Shown piece after piece: positions 20,163 through 29,566 of a DNA stretch of 64,000 bases (its first letter is position 1; each line of letters starts with the position of its first letter). Location: positions 372,001 through 436,000 of the forward strand of contig NZ_UYJA01000003.1 in assembly GCF_900618535.1 (NCBI RefSeq). Reading direction: 5' to 3'. The notes under the pieces were generated by a model. The model was not told the origin of the DNA. It was given only the letters and a program-made list of their open reading frames with translations, and did no database searches. A program made the position numbers and the translations under genes. The DNA is from Pseudomonas bubulae (GTDB lineage: Bacteria > Pseudomonadota > Gammaproteobacteria > Pseudomonadales > Pseudomonadaceae).

Positions 20163-21131
20163 TTAATTGAGAATTACCAATGCCGGGAATTCTGAAAGGC
20201 TACTTGAGGTGATATGGGCCAGTGAGCGGACGATATCCAGAGGCTGATCCAGCCGGTAGTTGCCGGTCACTGCCACGTTGGCGAGTTTGTCGTTGTTGTT
20301 GACGATCCAGCCTGGGTAGTAGCGGCGTACTTCATCCAGCACCTTGCCCATCGGGCAGTTTTCGAACACCAGGCGCCCCTGCACCCAGGCCAGGTCGGTC
20401 TGGGGGTTGAGCCGGGCGGTCTTGCTGAAGCCGTCAGGGCCAATGCGCACGCTGTTGCCAGCCGACAGGCGCATTTGCGCACCGGCACTGTTGACCCGCA
20501 AGTCGACGTCGCCGCGCTGCACCCGCACCTGTGTTTCACCATTGAGGTAGCTCACGGCGAAGGCGGTGTCGCGCACGCTGACGCGCACAGGGCCAGCATC
20601 AAGCACCAGCGGGAACTCCAGGTCGGCGGGAATTTCGAAATACGCTTCGCCCTGATACAGGCGGGCGCTGCTTTGGGCATTGACCACCTTGCTGGAAAAC
20701 GCCGAGTTGGTGTTAAGCAGCACTTTTGAGCCGTCCTCGAGTTGCAGGCGCTGGCGCTCGCCCACCACGGTCAGGTGATCGGCTTGCAGGCGTAACGGTA
20801 CATTGCTGTAGCTGCCGACGCTGATTATCACCACCGCCGCAGTTGCCAGGTGTTTCCAGTGTCGTCCTATGCGCCGCAACAGGCCGGGGGTACGGCGGGC
20901 TTGCAGGGTTTGCGCGGCGGCCAGCAGCGGTTCGCCGTTCCAGATCGCATTGGCCTTGGCAAAGGCCTGGGCATGGGCGGGGTCGGCATTGAGCCAGTTT
21001 TCGAAAGCGGCTTTTTGTTCGTCGCTCGCACACTCAAGAGTAATCAGCCATTCCAGTGCCTGATCCATGGCGCTGTCCTGCAGCACGTCTTGCGCCAGTT
21101 CTGGCACGGCAGATTTGTGAGTGTCCGTCAC
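20163..21131 (-). CDS. hxuR: FecR-type anti-sigma factor
   Basis: 322 residues from GTG 21131, with AAGGA before it. N-terminal DUF4880 sigma-binding region (LEWLITLECASDEQKAAFENWL), one membrane helix at about 93-110, then a periplasmic FecR domain (TVVGERQRLQLEDGSKVLLNTNS). Senses the STN domain of the receptor encoded next and controls the ECF sigma encoded before. Its start is 51 bp after the sigma gene. Naming follows the presumed Hxu orthology. Confidence 0.88.
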   Translation of the reverse strand: MTDTHKSAVPELAQDVLQDSAMDQALEWLITLECASDEQKAAFENWLNADPAHAQAFAKANAIWNGEPLLAAAQTLQARRTPGLLRRIGRHWKHLATAAVVIISVGSYSNVPLRLQADHLTVVGERQRLQLEDGSKVLLNTNSAFSSKVVNAQSSARLYQGEAYFEIPADLEFPLVLDAGPVRVSVRDTAFAVSYLNGETQVRVQRGDVDLRVNSAGAQMRLSAGNSVRIGPDGFSKTARLNPQTDLAWVQGRLVFENCPMGKVLDEVRRYYPGWIVNNNDKLANVAVTGNYRLDQPLDIVRSLAHITSSSLSEFPALVILN

Positions 21132-21182
21132 GGATGTTCCTTGGCAGTTTCAGAGCGTTCTAGCAGGCATCGCCGGTCAAGG

Positions 21183-21701
21183 TTAAGGGCGATTGAGTCT
21201 GTCGGCTACCCCGATGCAGATTGCCATGATCAATTTGAGTTCCTTTTGAACGGTGCTCAAGGAAACGTCAAGCTCTTCGGCAATCTCCTGATAACTGCAG
21301 CCATGCAGGCGGCTGAGGATGAAAATCCGTTGTTGACGGGCACTTAACTGGCTCAGGCTCACACTCAGACGCTCCAGTAGTTGCGCGGCTTGATGGGCTT
21401 CTTCAGGGGTGCTGAGAGGGGAGGCAACGCCTTCGATCACTTCAGTGGGCACATCTTCGACCACGGTGCGTGACTGGATCCGCCGGGCGCGCAGGTGGTC
21501 AAGCGCCAGATTGCGTGCGGTCTGGAACACAAAGGGCTCAAGGTGCTCGACGCTGCGTTCGCTCAAGGCGCGGGTTACGCGCAGGTAGGTCTCCTGCAGC
21601 AGGTCTTCGGCGGTGCTGTGGTTGTTGACCATCCGCTCCAGGGTGCGCAGCAGGGTTACCCGTTGGGTAAGGAAGACTTGATTGAAGTGGGACTGACTCA
21701 C
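21183..21701 (-). CDS. hxuI: ECF sigma factor, iron-starvation type
   Basis: 172 residues from a GTG at 21701. Region 2 (NHSTAEDLLQETYLRV, PFVFQTARNLALDHLR) and region 4 (LSARQQRIFILSRLHGCSYQEIAEEL) are both visible. FecI-like sigma that should direct transcription of the heme receptor when heme binds. A Fur box overlaps its promoter, so iron represses it. First gene of the sigma/anti-sigma/receptor series. Confidence 0.88.
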   Translation of the reverse strand: MSQSHFNQVFLTQRVTLLRTLERMVNNHSTAEDLLQETYLRVTRALSERSVEHLEPFVFQTARNLALDHLRARRIQSRTVVEDVPTEVIEGVASPLSTPEEAHQAAQLLERLSVSLSQLSARQQRIFILSRLHGCSYQEIAEELDVSLSTVQKELKLIMAICIGVADRLNRP

Positions 21702-21727
21702 AGTGCTACCCGACCGATTTTGAGCGA

Positions 21728-21744
21728 ATGATAATGCTTATCAT
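21728..21744. promoter_or_regulatory. Fur box before the ECF sigma gene
   Basis: ATGATAA-TGC-TTATCAT, a perfect 7-base palindrome very like the Fur consensus, 27 bp before the start codon. Confidence 0.85.
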
Positions 21745-21790
21745 CTGTGCTATTGGTCAAGTGCTGTTTTGAAATGGTTTGAATTGTTCT

Positions 21791-21860
21791 GGTGGGAGTG
21801 AGCCTGCTCGCGAAGGTCGTAGACGATAGTGCGTCTTCGCGAGCAGGCTCGCTCCCACCA
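21791..21860. repeat. REP palindrome downstream of mgsA
   Basis: GGTGGGAGTGAGCCTGC and GCAGGCTCGCTCCCACC arms around a central spacer, immediately past the mgsA stop and before the Fur-controlled promoter. Confidence 0.85.
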
Positions 21861-21865
21861 TAAAC

Positions 21866-22330
21866 CTAAACCCGACCCTTCAAATACGCACTGTAATCAG
21901 GAATGCGGTGTTCATGGGGCTGGCTCATCAGCGGGCTGCTGAGCAGGTAGTCGGCGCTGCATTCATTGCACGCCACGGGGATGTTCCATACTGCCGCAAC
22001 CCGCAGCAGTGCCTTGATGTCCGGGTCGTGGGGCTGGGGCTCGAACGGGTCCCAGAAGAACACCAGCATGTCGACCCGTTGCTCGGCGATCCGTGCCCCC
22101 ACCTGTTGATCGCCGCCCAACGGCCCGCTGATCATGCTTTCGATCGGCAGGCCCAGGCGCTGGCTCAGCAGCAGCCCGGTGGTGCCGGTGGCGCACAGGT
22201 CATGCTGGCTGAGGGCTGCCTTGTGGCGTTCGGCCCAGTCCAGCAAAAAGCCCTTGCAATGATCGTGGGCCACCAGAGCGATACGCTTGCGCGCCGCCAG
22301 GGTGGCCGTGGTGAAGCTGATACCGATCAT
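21866..22330 (-). CDS. mgsA: Methylglyoxal synthase
   Basis: 154 residues. Converts dihydroxyacetone phosphate to methylglyoxal and phosphate in the cytoplasm. Family motifs: IALVAHDHCK, ATGTTG, SGPLGGDQQVGA and FFWDPFEPQPHDPD, which hold the phosphate site and catalytic Asp/His residues. It starts 4 bp after gap, with its GGAG inside the end of gap, so the two are translated from one message. That ties DHAP overflow to the triose-phosphate step, unusual enough to note. Confidence 0.95.
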   Translation of the reverse strand: MIGISFTTATLAARKRIALVAHDHCKGFLLDWAERHKAALSQHDLCATGTTGLLLSQRLGLPIESMISGPLGGDQQVGARIAEQRVDMLVFFWDPFEPQPHDPDIKALLRVAAVWNIPVACNECSADYLLSSPLMSQPHEHRIPDYSAYLKGRV

Positions 22331-22334
22331 CGCG

Positions 22335-23336
22335 TTACTCCGCGTTGTGCAGCGCCAGGCAGTTATCGAGCATGCGGTTGGAGAAGCCCCACTCGTTGTC
22401 GTACCAGGCCAGCACTTTTAGCAGTTTGCCGCTGACTTTGGTGTGATTGGCATCGAAGATCGACGAAAGCGGGTTGTGGTTGAAGTCGCTCGATACCAGC
22501 GGCAGGGTGTTGTAACCCAGTACTTTGGAGTGCTGGCTGGCTTCCTTGAACAGCGCGTTGACTTCAGCTGCGGTGGTTTCGCGCTTGAGTTCAATGGTCA
22601 GGTCAACCAGCGATACGTTGATCACCGGTACCCGCACGGCCATGCCGGTGAGCTTGCCGGCGAGTTCCGGCAATACCAGGCCCACGGCTTCGGCGGCGCC
22701 GGTTTTGCTCGGGATCATGTTCTGGGTGGCCGAACGTGCGCGGTAGGGGTCCGAGTGATAAACGTCGGTCAGGTTCTGGTCATTGGTGTAGGCGTGAATG
22801 GTGGTCATCAGGCCGTTTTCAATGCCGAATTCGCGGTGCAGGATTTGCGCCACGGGTGCCAGGCAGTTGGTGGTGCAGGAAGCATTGGAAATAATGTGGT
22901 GGGATTGACGCAAAATGTCGTGGTTGACACCGTAGACCACCGTCGCATCGGCATTTTTGCCGGGAGCAGAGATAATCACCTTGCGGGCGCCAGCAGTAAT
23001 ATGTGCTTGTGCCTTGCTGCGCTCGGTGAACAAACCTGTGCATTCAAACACCACATCGATGTTCAGTGCCGCCCACGGCAGTTCGGCCGGATTGCGAATG
23101 GCGGTCACGCTGATGCGGTCACCATTGACGGTCAGGCTTTCCTGATCGTGTTCGACATTGGCGTCGAACGTGCCGTGAACCGTGTCGTACTTGAGCAGAT
23201 GGGCATTGATCGAACTGTCACCCAGATCGTTGATGGCGACGATCTGCAGGTCCTGACGGTAGCCTTGGGTATACAGTGCGCGCAGGACGTTACGGCCGAT
23301 ACGGCCAAAACCATTGATTGCGATTCGTAGAGTCAT
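22335..23336 (-). CDS. gap: Glyceraldehyde-3-phosphate dehydrogenase, type I
   Basis: 333 residues from ATG 23336; extra frame upstream covers HexR operators and is not coding. NAD-binding opening [14 protein letters not shown] and the catalytic cysteine in [12 protein letters not shown] are clear. Oxidises the glyceraldehyde 3-phosphate made by Eda. Divergent from edd with HexR-type sites between them, so it belongs to the sugar regulon, as the gap-1/gapA copy does in P. putida. mgsA follows in the same unit. Confidence 0.96.
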   Translation of the reverse strand: MTLRIAINGFGRIGRNVLRALYTQGYRQDLQIVAINDLGDSSINAHLLKYDTVHGTFDANVEHDQESLTVNGDRISVTAIRNPAELPWAALNIDVVFECTGLFTERSKAQAHITAGARKVIISAPGKNADATVVYGVNHDILRQSHHIISNASCTTNCLAPVAQILHREFGIENGLMTTIHAYTNDQNLTDVYHSDPYRARSATQNMIPSKTGAAEAVGLVLPELAGKLTGMAVRVPVINVSLVDLTIELKRETTAAEVNALFKEASQHSKVLGYNTLPLVSSDFNHNPLSSIFDANHTKVSGKLLKVLAWYDNEWGFSNRMLDNCLALHNAE

Positions 23337-23359
23337 GGAAAGCGCCTGCCATCGATTTG

Positions 23360-23374
23360 TTGTTGGAATTACAA
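23360..23374. promoter_or_regulatory. HexR operator, gap side
   Basis: TTGT-TGGAATT-ACAA fits the published HexR pattern TTGT-N7/8-ACAA exactly; 24 bp before the gap start. Confidence 0.8.
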
Positions 23375-23421
23375 GATTATTCGCATAAAAATAGAAAACA
23401 AGCCATTTAAGTGGCAATATT

Positions 23422-23436
23422 TTGTTTTATCTACAA
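23422..23436. promoter_or_regulatory. HexR operator, edd side
   Basis: TTGT-TTTATCT-ACAA fits TTGT-N7-ACAA exactly. HexR should leave when KDPG accumulates, releasing edd. Confidence 0.8.
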
Positions 23437-23545
23437 CGAGTGACCTGAATCAACGGGTCCGAATGATTGAAGTCGCTCCCCGGAGCCCTTCGGTCAGCAT
23501 AGGACACGCACAGGTCGCCACATCCGTTAGCCTGGAGTTCAACAC

Positions 23546-25372
23546 ATGCATCCCCGCGTTCTTGAAGTCACCGAGCGTCTTATTGCCCGCAGTCGTGCAA
23601 CCCGCGAGGCGTATCTGACGCTTATTCGTGGCGCTGCCGGCGACGGCCCGCAACGCGGCAAGCTGCAATGCGCGAACTTCGCCCACGGCGTGGCAGGGTG
23701 TGGCACTGAAGATAAAAACAGCCTGCGGATGATGAACGCGGCCAACGTGGCAATTGTTTCGTCATATAACGACATGCTCTCGGCGCACCAGCCGTACGAG
23801 CACTTTCCTGAGCAAATCAAAAAAGCCCTGCGTGAAATTGGCTCGGTGGGCCAGTTCGCAGGCGGCACCCCGGCCATGTGTGACGGCGTGACCCAGGGCG
23901 AGCCGGGCATGGAACTCAGTTTGCTGAGCCGCGAAGTGATTGCCTTGTCCACAGCCGTGGCGCTGTCCCACAATATGTTCGACGCGGCGCTGATGCTGGG
24001 CATTTGCGACAAGATCGTGCCGGGCCTGCTGATGGGGGCGCTGCGTTTTGGTCACTTGCCGACCATCTTTGTACCGGGTGGGCCGATGCCGTCGGGCATT
24101 TCCAACAAGGAAAAAGCCGATGTGCGCCAGCGCTACGCCGAAGGCAAGGCCAGCCGCGAAGAGTTGCTGGAATCGGAGATGAAGTCCTACCACAGCCCTG
24201 GCACCTGCACGTTCTACGGCACCGCGAACACCAACCAGTTGCTGATGGAAGTGATGGGCCTGCATTTGCCAGGCGCCTCTTTCGTTAACCCCTACACGCC
24301 TTTGCGCGATGCCCTGACTCGCGAAGCGGCTCATCAAGTCACTCGTCTGACCAAGCAAAACGGCGATTTCATGCCGCTGGGCGAGATCGTTGACGAGCGT
24401 TCGCTGGTCAACTCCATCGTTGCGCTGCACGCCACCGGCGGTTCGACCAACCACACCTTGCACATGCCGGCGATTGCCATGTCGGCGGGTATCCAGCTGA
24501 CCTGGCAAGACATGGCCGACCTCTCCGAGGTGGTACCGACCCTGTCCCACGTGTATCCAAACGGCAAGGCCGATATCAACCACTTCCAGGCCGCCGGTGG
24601 TATGGCGTTCCTGATTCGGGAGCTGCTGGAAGCCGGTCTGCTTCACGAAAACGTCAACACCGTGGCGGGCTATGGCCTGAGCCGCTACACCCGCGAACCG
24701 TTCCTGGTGGATGGCGAGCTGGTATGGCGTGAAGGTCCGATTGAAAGCCTCGACGAGTCGATCCTGCGCCCGGTTGCCCGTGCATTCTCCGGCGAGGGTG
24801 GCCTGCGGGTGATGGAAGGCAACCTGGGCCGTGGCGTGATGAAGGTCTCGGCGGTAGCCCCGGAACATCAGATCGTCGAAGCCCCGGCGCGGGTGTTCCA
24901 GGACCAGCAACAACTGGCCGATGCGTTCAAGGCCGGTGAGCTGGAACACGACTTCGTGGCCGTGATGCGTTTTCAGGGGCCGCGCTCCAACGGTATGCCC
25001 GAGCTGCACAAGATGACGCCGTTTCTGGGTGTGTTGCAGGATCGGGGCTTCAAGGTGGCGCTGATTACCGACGGGCGGATGTCAGGCGCGTCGGGGAAGA
25101 TCCCGGCAGCGATTCATGTGAGCCCCGAGGCTTCGATTGGCGGCGCCCTGGCGCGGGTGCAGGACGGCGACATAATTCGCGTCGATGGGGTAAAAGGTAC
25201 GTTGCAACTGCTGGTGGATGAGGCAGAATTTGCCGCGCGCACCCCGGCTGTCGGCACTCTGGATAATGCCGTCGGCACCGGGCGTGAGTTGTTTGCGTTT
25301 ATGCGTCAGGCCTTCAGTTCGGCCGAGCAGGGCGCGAGCACCTTTACCTCGTCTCTGGAAAATCTGAAATGA
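23546..25372 (+). CDS. edd: 6-Phosphogluconate dehydratase
   Basis: 608 residues, the normal Edd length. Iron-sulfur enzyme of the IlvD/Edd family that dehydrates 6-phosphogluconate to KDPG. Visible family stretches: [47 protein letters not shown] and [15 protein letters not shown], with the cluster cysteines among them. GGAG precedes ATG 23546. It heads edd-glk-gltR-gtrS and overlaps glk by 4 bases. Confidence 0.98.
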   Translation: MHPRVLEVTERLIARSRATREAYLTLIRGAAGDGPQRGKLQCANFAHGVAGCGTEDKNSLRMMNAANVAIVSSYNDMLSAHQPYEHFPEQIKKALREIGSVGQFAGGTPAMCDGVTQGEPGMELSLLSREVIALSTAVALSHNMFDAALMLGICDKIVPGLLMGALRFGHLPTIFVPGGPMPSGISNKEKADVRQRYAEGKASREELLESEMKSYHSPGTCTFYGTANTNQLLMEVMGLHLPGASFVNPYTPLRDALTREAAHQVTRLTKQNGDFMPLGEIVDERSLVNSIVALHATGGSTNHTLHMPAIAMSAGIQLTWQDMADLSEVVPTLSHVYPNGKADINHFQAAGGMAFLIRELLEAGLLHENVNTVAGYGLSRYTREPFLVDGELVWREGPIESLDESILRPVARAFSGEGGLRVMEGNLGRGVMKVSAVAPEHQIVEAPARVFQDQQQLADAFKAGELEHDFVAVMRFQGPRSNGMPELHKMTPFLGVLQDRGFKVALITDGRMSGASGKIPAAIHVSPEASIGGALARVQDGDIIRVDGVKGTLQLLVDEAEFAARTPAVGTLDNAVGTGRELFAFMRQAFSSAEQGASTFTSSLENLK

Positions 25373-26325
25373 AGCTCGCACTGGTCGGTGATATAGGCGG
25401 TACCAACGCACGTTTTGCGTTGTGGGAAAACGACCAGTTGCGTTCGGTCAGCGTATTGCCCACAGCAGACTTCGCCTGCCCGGAAGATGCCATCAAGCTT
25501 TACCTGGATACGCTGGAACTGGCTCCGGGCTCTGTAGGCTCGGTATGTCTGTCAGTGGCCGGGCCGGTGAGTGGCGATGAATTTCGTTTTACCAACAACC
25601 ATTGGCGGTTGAGCCGCTCGGCCTTCTGCCGTGCGCTGCAGGTCGACAATCTGCTGCTGATCAACGACTTCAGCGCGATGGCCTTGGGCATGACCCGGCT
25701 GCAACCCGAAGATGTGCGCCAGGTTTGTCCGGGGGTTGTTGACCCGACGCGCCCGGCGGTGGTTATCGGGCCGGGCACCGGGCTGGGTGTGGGCACTTTG
25801 CTCAATCTCGGCGAGGGTCAATTCATGGCCTTGCCGGGGGAGGGCGGGCATGTCGACCTGCCCATGAGCAACCCGCGTGAAGTGCAGTTGTGGCAGCACA
25901 TCTACAATGAAATCGGCCATGTGAGCGCCGAGAGCATTTTGAGCGGCAGCGGTTTGCCGCGGGTCTATCGGGCGATTTGTGCGGTGGATGGCCATGCACC
26001 GGTACTGGACAGCGACCGGGCCATTACCGCGGCTGCTTTGGCGGGCGACCCTGTGGCGCTGCAAGTGCTGGAGCATTTCAGTTGCTGGCTGGGCCGTGTG
26101 GCGGGCAACAATGTGCTGACCATCGGTGGCCGTGGCGGGGTGTATATCGTCGGCGGGGTGATTCCTCGCTTTGCCGATATCTTCCTGGCCAGCGGCTTTG
26201 CCCGCAGCTTTGCCGACAAAGGCTGCATGAGCGACTACCTCAAGGATATCCCGGTGTGGCTGGTGACGGCGCCGTACCCGGGTTTGATCGGTGCCGGGGT
26301 GGCGTTGCAGCAGGCGTTTGGCTGA
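25369..26325 (+). CDS. glk: Glucokinase
   Basis: 318 residues, bacterial group-A glucokinase. Phosphorylates intracellular glucose with ATP. N-terminal phosphate loop [13 protein letters not shown], catalytic region NNHWRLSR and [12 protein letters not shown], and [11 protein letters not shown] are present. The start overlaps the edd stop (ATGA), so translation is coupled. Acts on glucose brought in by GtsABCD. Confidence 0.97.
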   Translation: MKLALVGDIGGTNARFALWENDQLRSVSVLPTADFACPEDAIKLYLDTLELAPGSVGSVCLSVAGPVSGDEFRFTNNHWRLSRSAFCRALQVDNLLLINDFSAMALGMTRLQPEDVRQVCPGVVDPTRPAVVIGPGTGLGVGTLLNLGEGQFMALPGEGGHVDLPMSNPREVQLWQHIYNEIGHVSAESILSGSGLPRVYRAICAVDGHAPVLDSDRAITAAALAGDPVALQVLEHFSCWLGRVAGNNVLTIGGRGGVYIVGGVIPRFADIFLASGFARSFADKGCMSDYLKDIPVWLVTAPYPGLIGAGVALQQAFG

Positions 26326-26346
26326 AAGCTCCGTGAGTGGGCTTGT

Positions 26347-26374
26347 TGTGGGAGCGAGCAAGCCCGCTCCCACA
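26347..26374. repeat. Short REP half-element between glk and gltR
   Basis: TGTGGGAGCG and CGCTCCCACA arms with about 8 bases between: a deleted or minimal form of the REP. Confidence 0.75.
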
Positions 26375-26395
26375 GAGTTTGGATCGCCGTATAAA

Positions 26396-26403
26396 AACAA
26401 TAA
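26396..26403 (+). promoter_or_regulatory. Candidate Hfq/Crc motif at gltR
   Basis: AACAATAA fits AANAANAA and touches the AAGGA ribosome site of gltR. Confidence 0.4.
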
Positions 26404-26414
26404 GGAACACCACT

Positions 26415-27146
26415 GTGAGCACACCCGGCAAATCCATTTTGCTGGTCGATGACGACCAGGAAATTCGCGACCTGCTTGATCTGTATCTCACCCGCGCCGG
26501 TTTCCAGGTGCGTGCCGTGGGAGATGGCGCCGGTTTTCGCGAAACGCTGGACAGCGCGGCGAGTGATCTGTTGATCCTCGATGTCATGTTGCCCGATGAA
26601 GACGGCTTCAGCCTGTGCCGCTGGGTGCGTCAGCATCCGCGCTTTGCCCAGATCCCGATCATCATGCTCACTGCCAGTTCCGACGAGGCCGATCGCATCA
26701 TTGGCCTTGAGCTGGGCGCCGACGATTACCTGGGTAAACCCTTCAGCCCCCGTGAGCTGCTGGCGCGGATCAAGGCGTTGTTACGCAGGGCACAATTTGT
26801 CGCTACCACCTCGGGCAACGAGGTGCTGGCATTTGAAGAGTGGCGGCTGAACACCGTGACTCATCGGCTGTTTCATACCGATGGAGAAGAGGTGATTTTG
26901 TCGGGGGCAGATTTTGCCTTGCTCAAATTGTTTCTCGATAACCCGCAGCAGATTCTCGACCGCGACACTATTGGCAATGCAACCCGCGGGCGTGAGCTGA
27001 TGCCGCTTGATCGCATTGTCGACATGGCGGTCAGCCGCCTGCGCCAGCGCCTGCGTGACACTGACAAGCCGCCACGGCTGATCCGCACCATCCGCGGCAG
27101 CGGTTATCAGCTGGCGGCTCAGGTCATGTCCGGCAATGACCTTTAA
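26415..27146 (+). CDS. gltR: Response regulator of glucose uptake, OmpR family
   Basis: 243 residues from GTG 26415, chosen because AAGGA is 8 bases upstream and longer frames read through a REP. Receiver domain with phospho-acceptor Asp in LLILDVMLPDEDG and KPFSPREL loop, then a winged helix (LSGADFALLKLF, GSGYQL). Partner of the kinase encoded next, 11-base overlap. GltR controls glucose transport genes in Pseudomonas, and gtsABCD-oprB lies just downstream. Confidence 0.93.
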   Translation: MSTPGKSILLVDDDQEIRDLLDLYLTRAGFQVRAVGDGAGFRETLDSAASDLLILDVMLPDEDGFSLCRWVRQHPRFAQIPIIMLTASSDEADRIIGLELGADDYLGKPFSPRELLARIKALLRRAQFVATTSGNEVLAFEEWRLNTVTHRLFHTDGEEVILSGADFALLKLFLDNPQQILDRDTIGNATRGRELMPLDRIVDMAVSRLRQRLRDTDKPPRLIRTIRGSGYQLAAQVMSGNDL

Positions 27147-28596
27147 GCGCCTGCGCAAATGGCATATGCCCCGTTCGCTGCTGGGACGCATGTTGTTGCT
27201 GACCTTGCTCGCGATCCTGCTGGCGCAAACCCTGTCCAGTGCTATCTGGTTGTCGCAGTTGCGTACCACGCAACTCGAAGGCCTGGTCAACAGCGCGCGT
27301 AGCCTGGCCCACTCGATGAACGCCACCGTCGCCTACCTGCGTTCCCTGCCGCTGGCCTATCGCCCATTGGTACTGGATCAACTGCGCAGCATGGGCGGTA
27401 CGCGTTTTGTCGTGAGCCTCAACGACAAACCACTGGATATGCAGGTGTTGCCGCCCACCCAGCGCAAGCAGGCGGTACTGGATGCCGTGGATCAGGTATT
27501 GCGCGAGGCCGTGGGGCCCAATGTCGAGATGTCGGTGCAGTTTGTCAGCCCCCAAGATCTGCGTATTTTCAATGCCGGTCTCAAACTCGACGAGCTACCG
27601 CGCTCCTGGGCGCATTTTGCACTGACGCTGGAGCCGGTCGATCCGCCGATCCTGGTCACACAAATCCAGATGGTGCCCGGTGAATGGCTGTATATCGCCT
27701 CCTTGTTGCCCCAGCCCTACACCAGTCTCGAAGAGGAGGGGCTGCCGGCCCTGCAGGTGTGGTTTATCGTGCTCAGCAGTATTTTTCTGTTGTTGTTCAT
27801 CGGCCTGTTGATGCACTGGCAAAGCCGTCCGCTCAAGCGTCTGGCGCGAGCGGCCCGGGACATGTCGCTGGGTGAGGACGAGGTCAAGCCGGTCGAGGTG
27901 GGCGGCGGCAGTGAAGTGGTCGAGGTGGCGCGCGCCCTCAATACCATGCGTGCCCGCATCAGTCGTTATCTGACCGAGCGCGGCCAGTTGTTCAGTGCCA
28001 TCTCCCATGATTTGCGCACGCCCATTACCCGCTTGCGCCTGCGGGTCGAGCTCCTCGAAGACGAACAACTGCAATACAAATTCGGCCGTGATCTGGACGA
28101 GCTGGAAATGCTGGTCAAAGGGGCGCTGCAATGTGTGAAAGACACCGATATTCACGAAAACATCGAAGCCGTGGACTTGAACCAGTTGCTTGACTGCCTG
28201 ATCGAGCCTTACCTGCTGCCCCAGGGTAACGGCCGCGTAACGCTGCAGGGCCGGGCTGTCAGACCTTACTATGGTAAACCCCTGGCGCTGCGGCGCTGCA
28301 TGGGCAACCTGATCGATAACGCGCTCAAGTACGGCCACTACGCGCATTTGCGTATTGATGACAATGAGCAGGCCTTTGTCCTCACGGTTGACGATGAGGG
28401 GCCGGGCGTACCCGAGCAGCGTCTTGAGCAGGTATTCGAACCGCACTTTCGCCTGGCCGGGCAGCAGCAGGGCTACGGGCTCGGATTGGGGATTGCACGC
28501 AGCATCGCCCATAGCCATGGCGGTGAAGTCAGTTTGCAGAACCTGCGGGCCGGCGGCCTGCGGGTTACTTTGCACTTGCCGCGAAATGGCGATTGA
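27136..28596 (+). CDS. gtrS: Sensor histidine kinase, GtrS/GltS type
   Basis: 486 residues. Membrane helix at about 16-38, periplasmic sensor (about 39-205), second helix (about 207-230), HAMP, HisKA with the phospho-His in AISHDLRTPITRL and an HATPase with NLIDNALKYG and GLGLGIARSIA. In Pseudomonas the GtrS sensor answers 2-ketogluconate/6-phosphogluconate and signals to GltR. Overlaps gltR by 11 bases. Its last 32 bp overlap the convergent AP2-domain gene. Confidence 0.92.
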   Translation: MTFKRLRKWHMPRSLLGRMLLLTLLAILLAQTLSSAIWLSQLRTTQLEGLVNSARSLAHSMNATVAYLRSLPLAYRPLVLDQLRSMGGTRFVVSLNDKPLDMQVLPPTQRKQAVLDAVDQVLREAVGPNVEMSVQFVSPQDLRIFNAGLKLDELPRSWAHFALTLEPVDPPILVTQIQMVPGEWLYIASLLPQPYTSLEEEGLPALQVWFIVLSSIFLLLFIGLLMHWQSRPLKRLARAARDMSLGEDEVKPVEVGGGSEVVEVARALNTMRARISRYLTERGQLFSAISHDLRTPITRLRLRVELLEDEQLQYKFGRDLDELEMLVKGALQCVKDTDIHENIEAVDLNQLLDCLIEPYLLPQGNGRVTLQGRAVRPYYGKPLALRRCMGNLIDNALKYGHYAHLRIDDNEQAFVLTVDDEGPGVPEQRLEQVFEPHFRLAGQQQGYGLGLGIARSIAHSHGGEVSLQNLRAGGLRVTLHLPRNGD

Positions 28597-29212
28597 TCGA
28601 CAGGGTCGCCTGCTCGGGGCTGATGGGCAACAGGGGTTCCAGGTTGCTGTCCGAAGGCTTTGCAAGGGTGGGGCTGGGCGGGTGGTCGCTGTTCATGGCG
28701 GCGTTGATACGGTTCTCACGCACGCGCCTGCTGGTCTGGCCGAAGTGCTGTTGCAGTTTTTCCATGGCCACGTCGTAGGGCTCATTGCACAGAGTCAGTT
28801 GCCTCTGACGCTCTTGTAGCGCCAGACGTTTGGCCTCGTCATCGCCATGCCGGTCAACGCGAAAGCTCTTGCTCAGGTTGTAGCCGTGAATGCGGGTTGT
28901 CGCACGCCAGTAGTCGATCTGGTTGGAGCGGACCCGGTACACCCCTGGATGACCGCTGGTGTTGTGCGGCATAAGGCGCTGACGGTTTTCATAAGAAAAC
29001 GCCAGGGGCATTTTGAGAACCAATTGGTTACGCATGGTCTCAGCGGCCTCCAGGGCAGCAGCCTGATCCGCGTAGTCGGTGAAATTGAAACAGTGGACAT
29101 GTACTTTCCCCGAGCGCCGAATGTCCAGCTTCCAGGCGCAGGGGGTGCCGTCCGGATCCAGTAGCTGGCTGATAAAACAGTGATTCTGGGGCGTTGCGCG
29201 CTGTTTTGGCAT
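28565..29212 (-). CDS. Stand-alone AP2/ERF-like domain protein
   Basis: 215 residues from ATG 29212 (AGGAG is 9 bases upstream; ATG 29221 abuts it and is unlikely). Residues about 90-140 (TSGHPGVYRVRSNQIDYWRA, then SFRVDRHGDDEAKRLALQER) have the AP2 pattern: a beta-sheet with a conserved W followed by an Ala-rich helix. Bacterial AP2 domains usually sit in homing endonucleases; here no nuclease motif is visible. The Pro/Ser-rich C-terminal tail is probably disordered. Likely DNA-binding, target unknown. The same position between gltS and gtsA holds a hypothetical gene in P. putida, as I recall. Confidence 0.75.
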   Translation of the reverse strand: MPKQRATPQNHCFISQLLDPDGTPCAWKLDIRRSGKVHVHCFNFTDYADQAAALEAAETMRNQLVLKMPLAFSYENRQRLMPHNTSGHPGVYRVRSNQIDYWRATTRIHGYNLSKSFRVDRHGDDEAKRLALQERQRQLTLCNEPYDVAMEKLQQHFGQTSRRVRENRINAAMNSDHPPSPTLAKPSDSNLEPLLPISPEQATLSINRHFAASAK

Positions 29213-29445
29213 GAAACTCATCTCCTGATGGGGGGGCCGGCATCCGTTCTTGAATTGTGGCGAAGTGTTGCAGCCTCGCTGAAGTTTTTTGCAGGTTCAA
29301 CGTGGGAAAACGACTTCGGGATCCGTCCTACATGCAACGCAGAAAATACCTTATGTATCGATAGGCGCAGCTTAAGTGCCCAGAGGAATACGGGGTTTAG
29401 CGCTGTTGAAAGATCTTTGGAACAGAACAATCACCTCGGCCGCCA

Positions 29446-29463
29446 TGTCACCAGGTTGTGACA
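29446..29463. promoter_or_regulatory. Perfect palindrome TGTCAC-N6-GTGACA before gtsA
   Basis: An 18-bp dyad centred about 58 bp upstream of the likely gtsA start site, a position typical for an activator. GltR is the obvious candidate but its site is not known to me in this form. Confidence 0.6.
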
Positions 29464-29545
29464 TTTCGGCGTCTGTTCGTTACGTGCAGGCAGTTTGCGA
29501 TGGATACACTCTCTAGCAGCGCAAGCAAAAGACTTGCACAGCTAT

Positions 29546-29557
29546 AACAACAAGAAA
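29546..29557 (+). promoter_or_regulatory. Candidate Hfq/Crc motif at gtsA
   Basis: AACAACAAGAAA, matching AANAANAANAA, directly before the AGG of the ribosome site. Confidence 0.55.
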
Positions 29558-29566
29558 GGTCTCGAC

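Larger units (their letters stand above)
29213..29566. other. Divergent control region between the AP2 gene and gtsA
   Basis: 354 bp. Holds the palindrome at 29446-29463, a TACACT -10-like element near 29501 with a poor -35, and an A-rich motif before the gtsA ribosome site. No gene is supportable. Confidence 0.6.
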
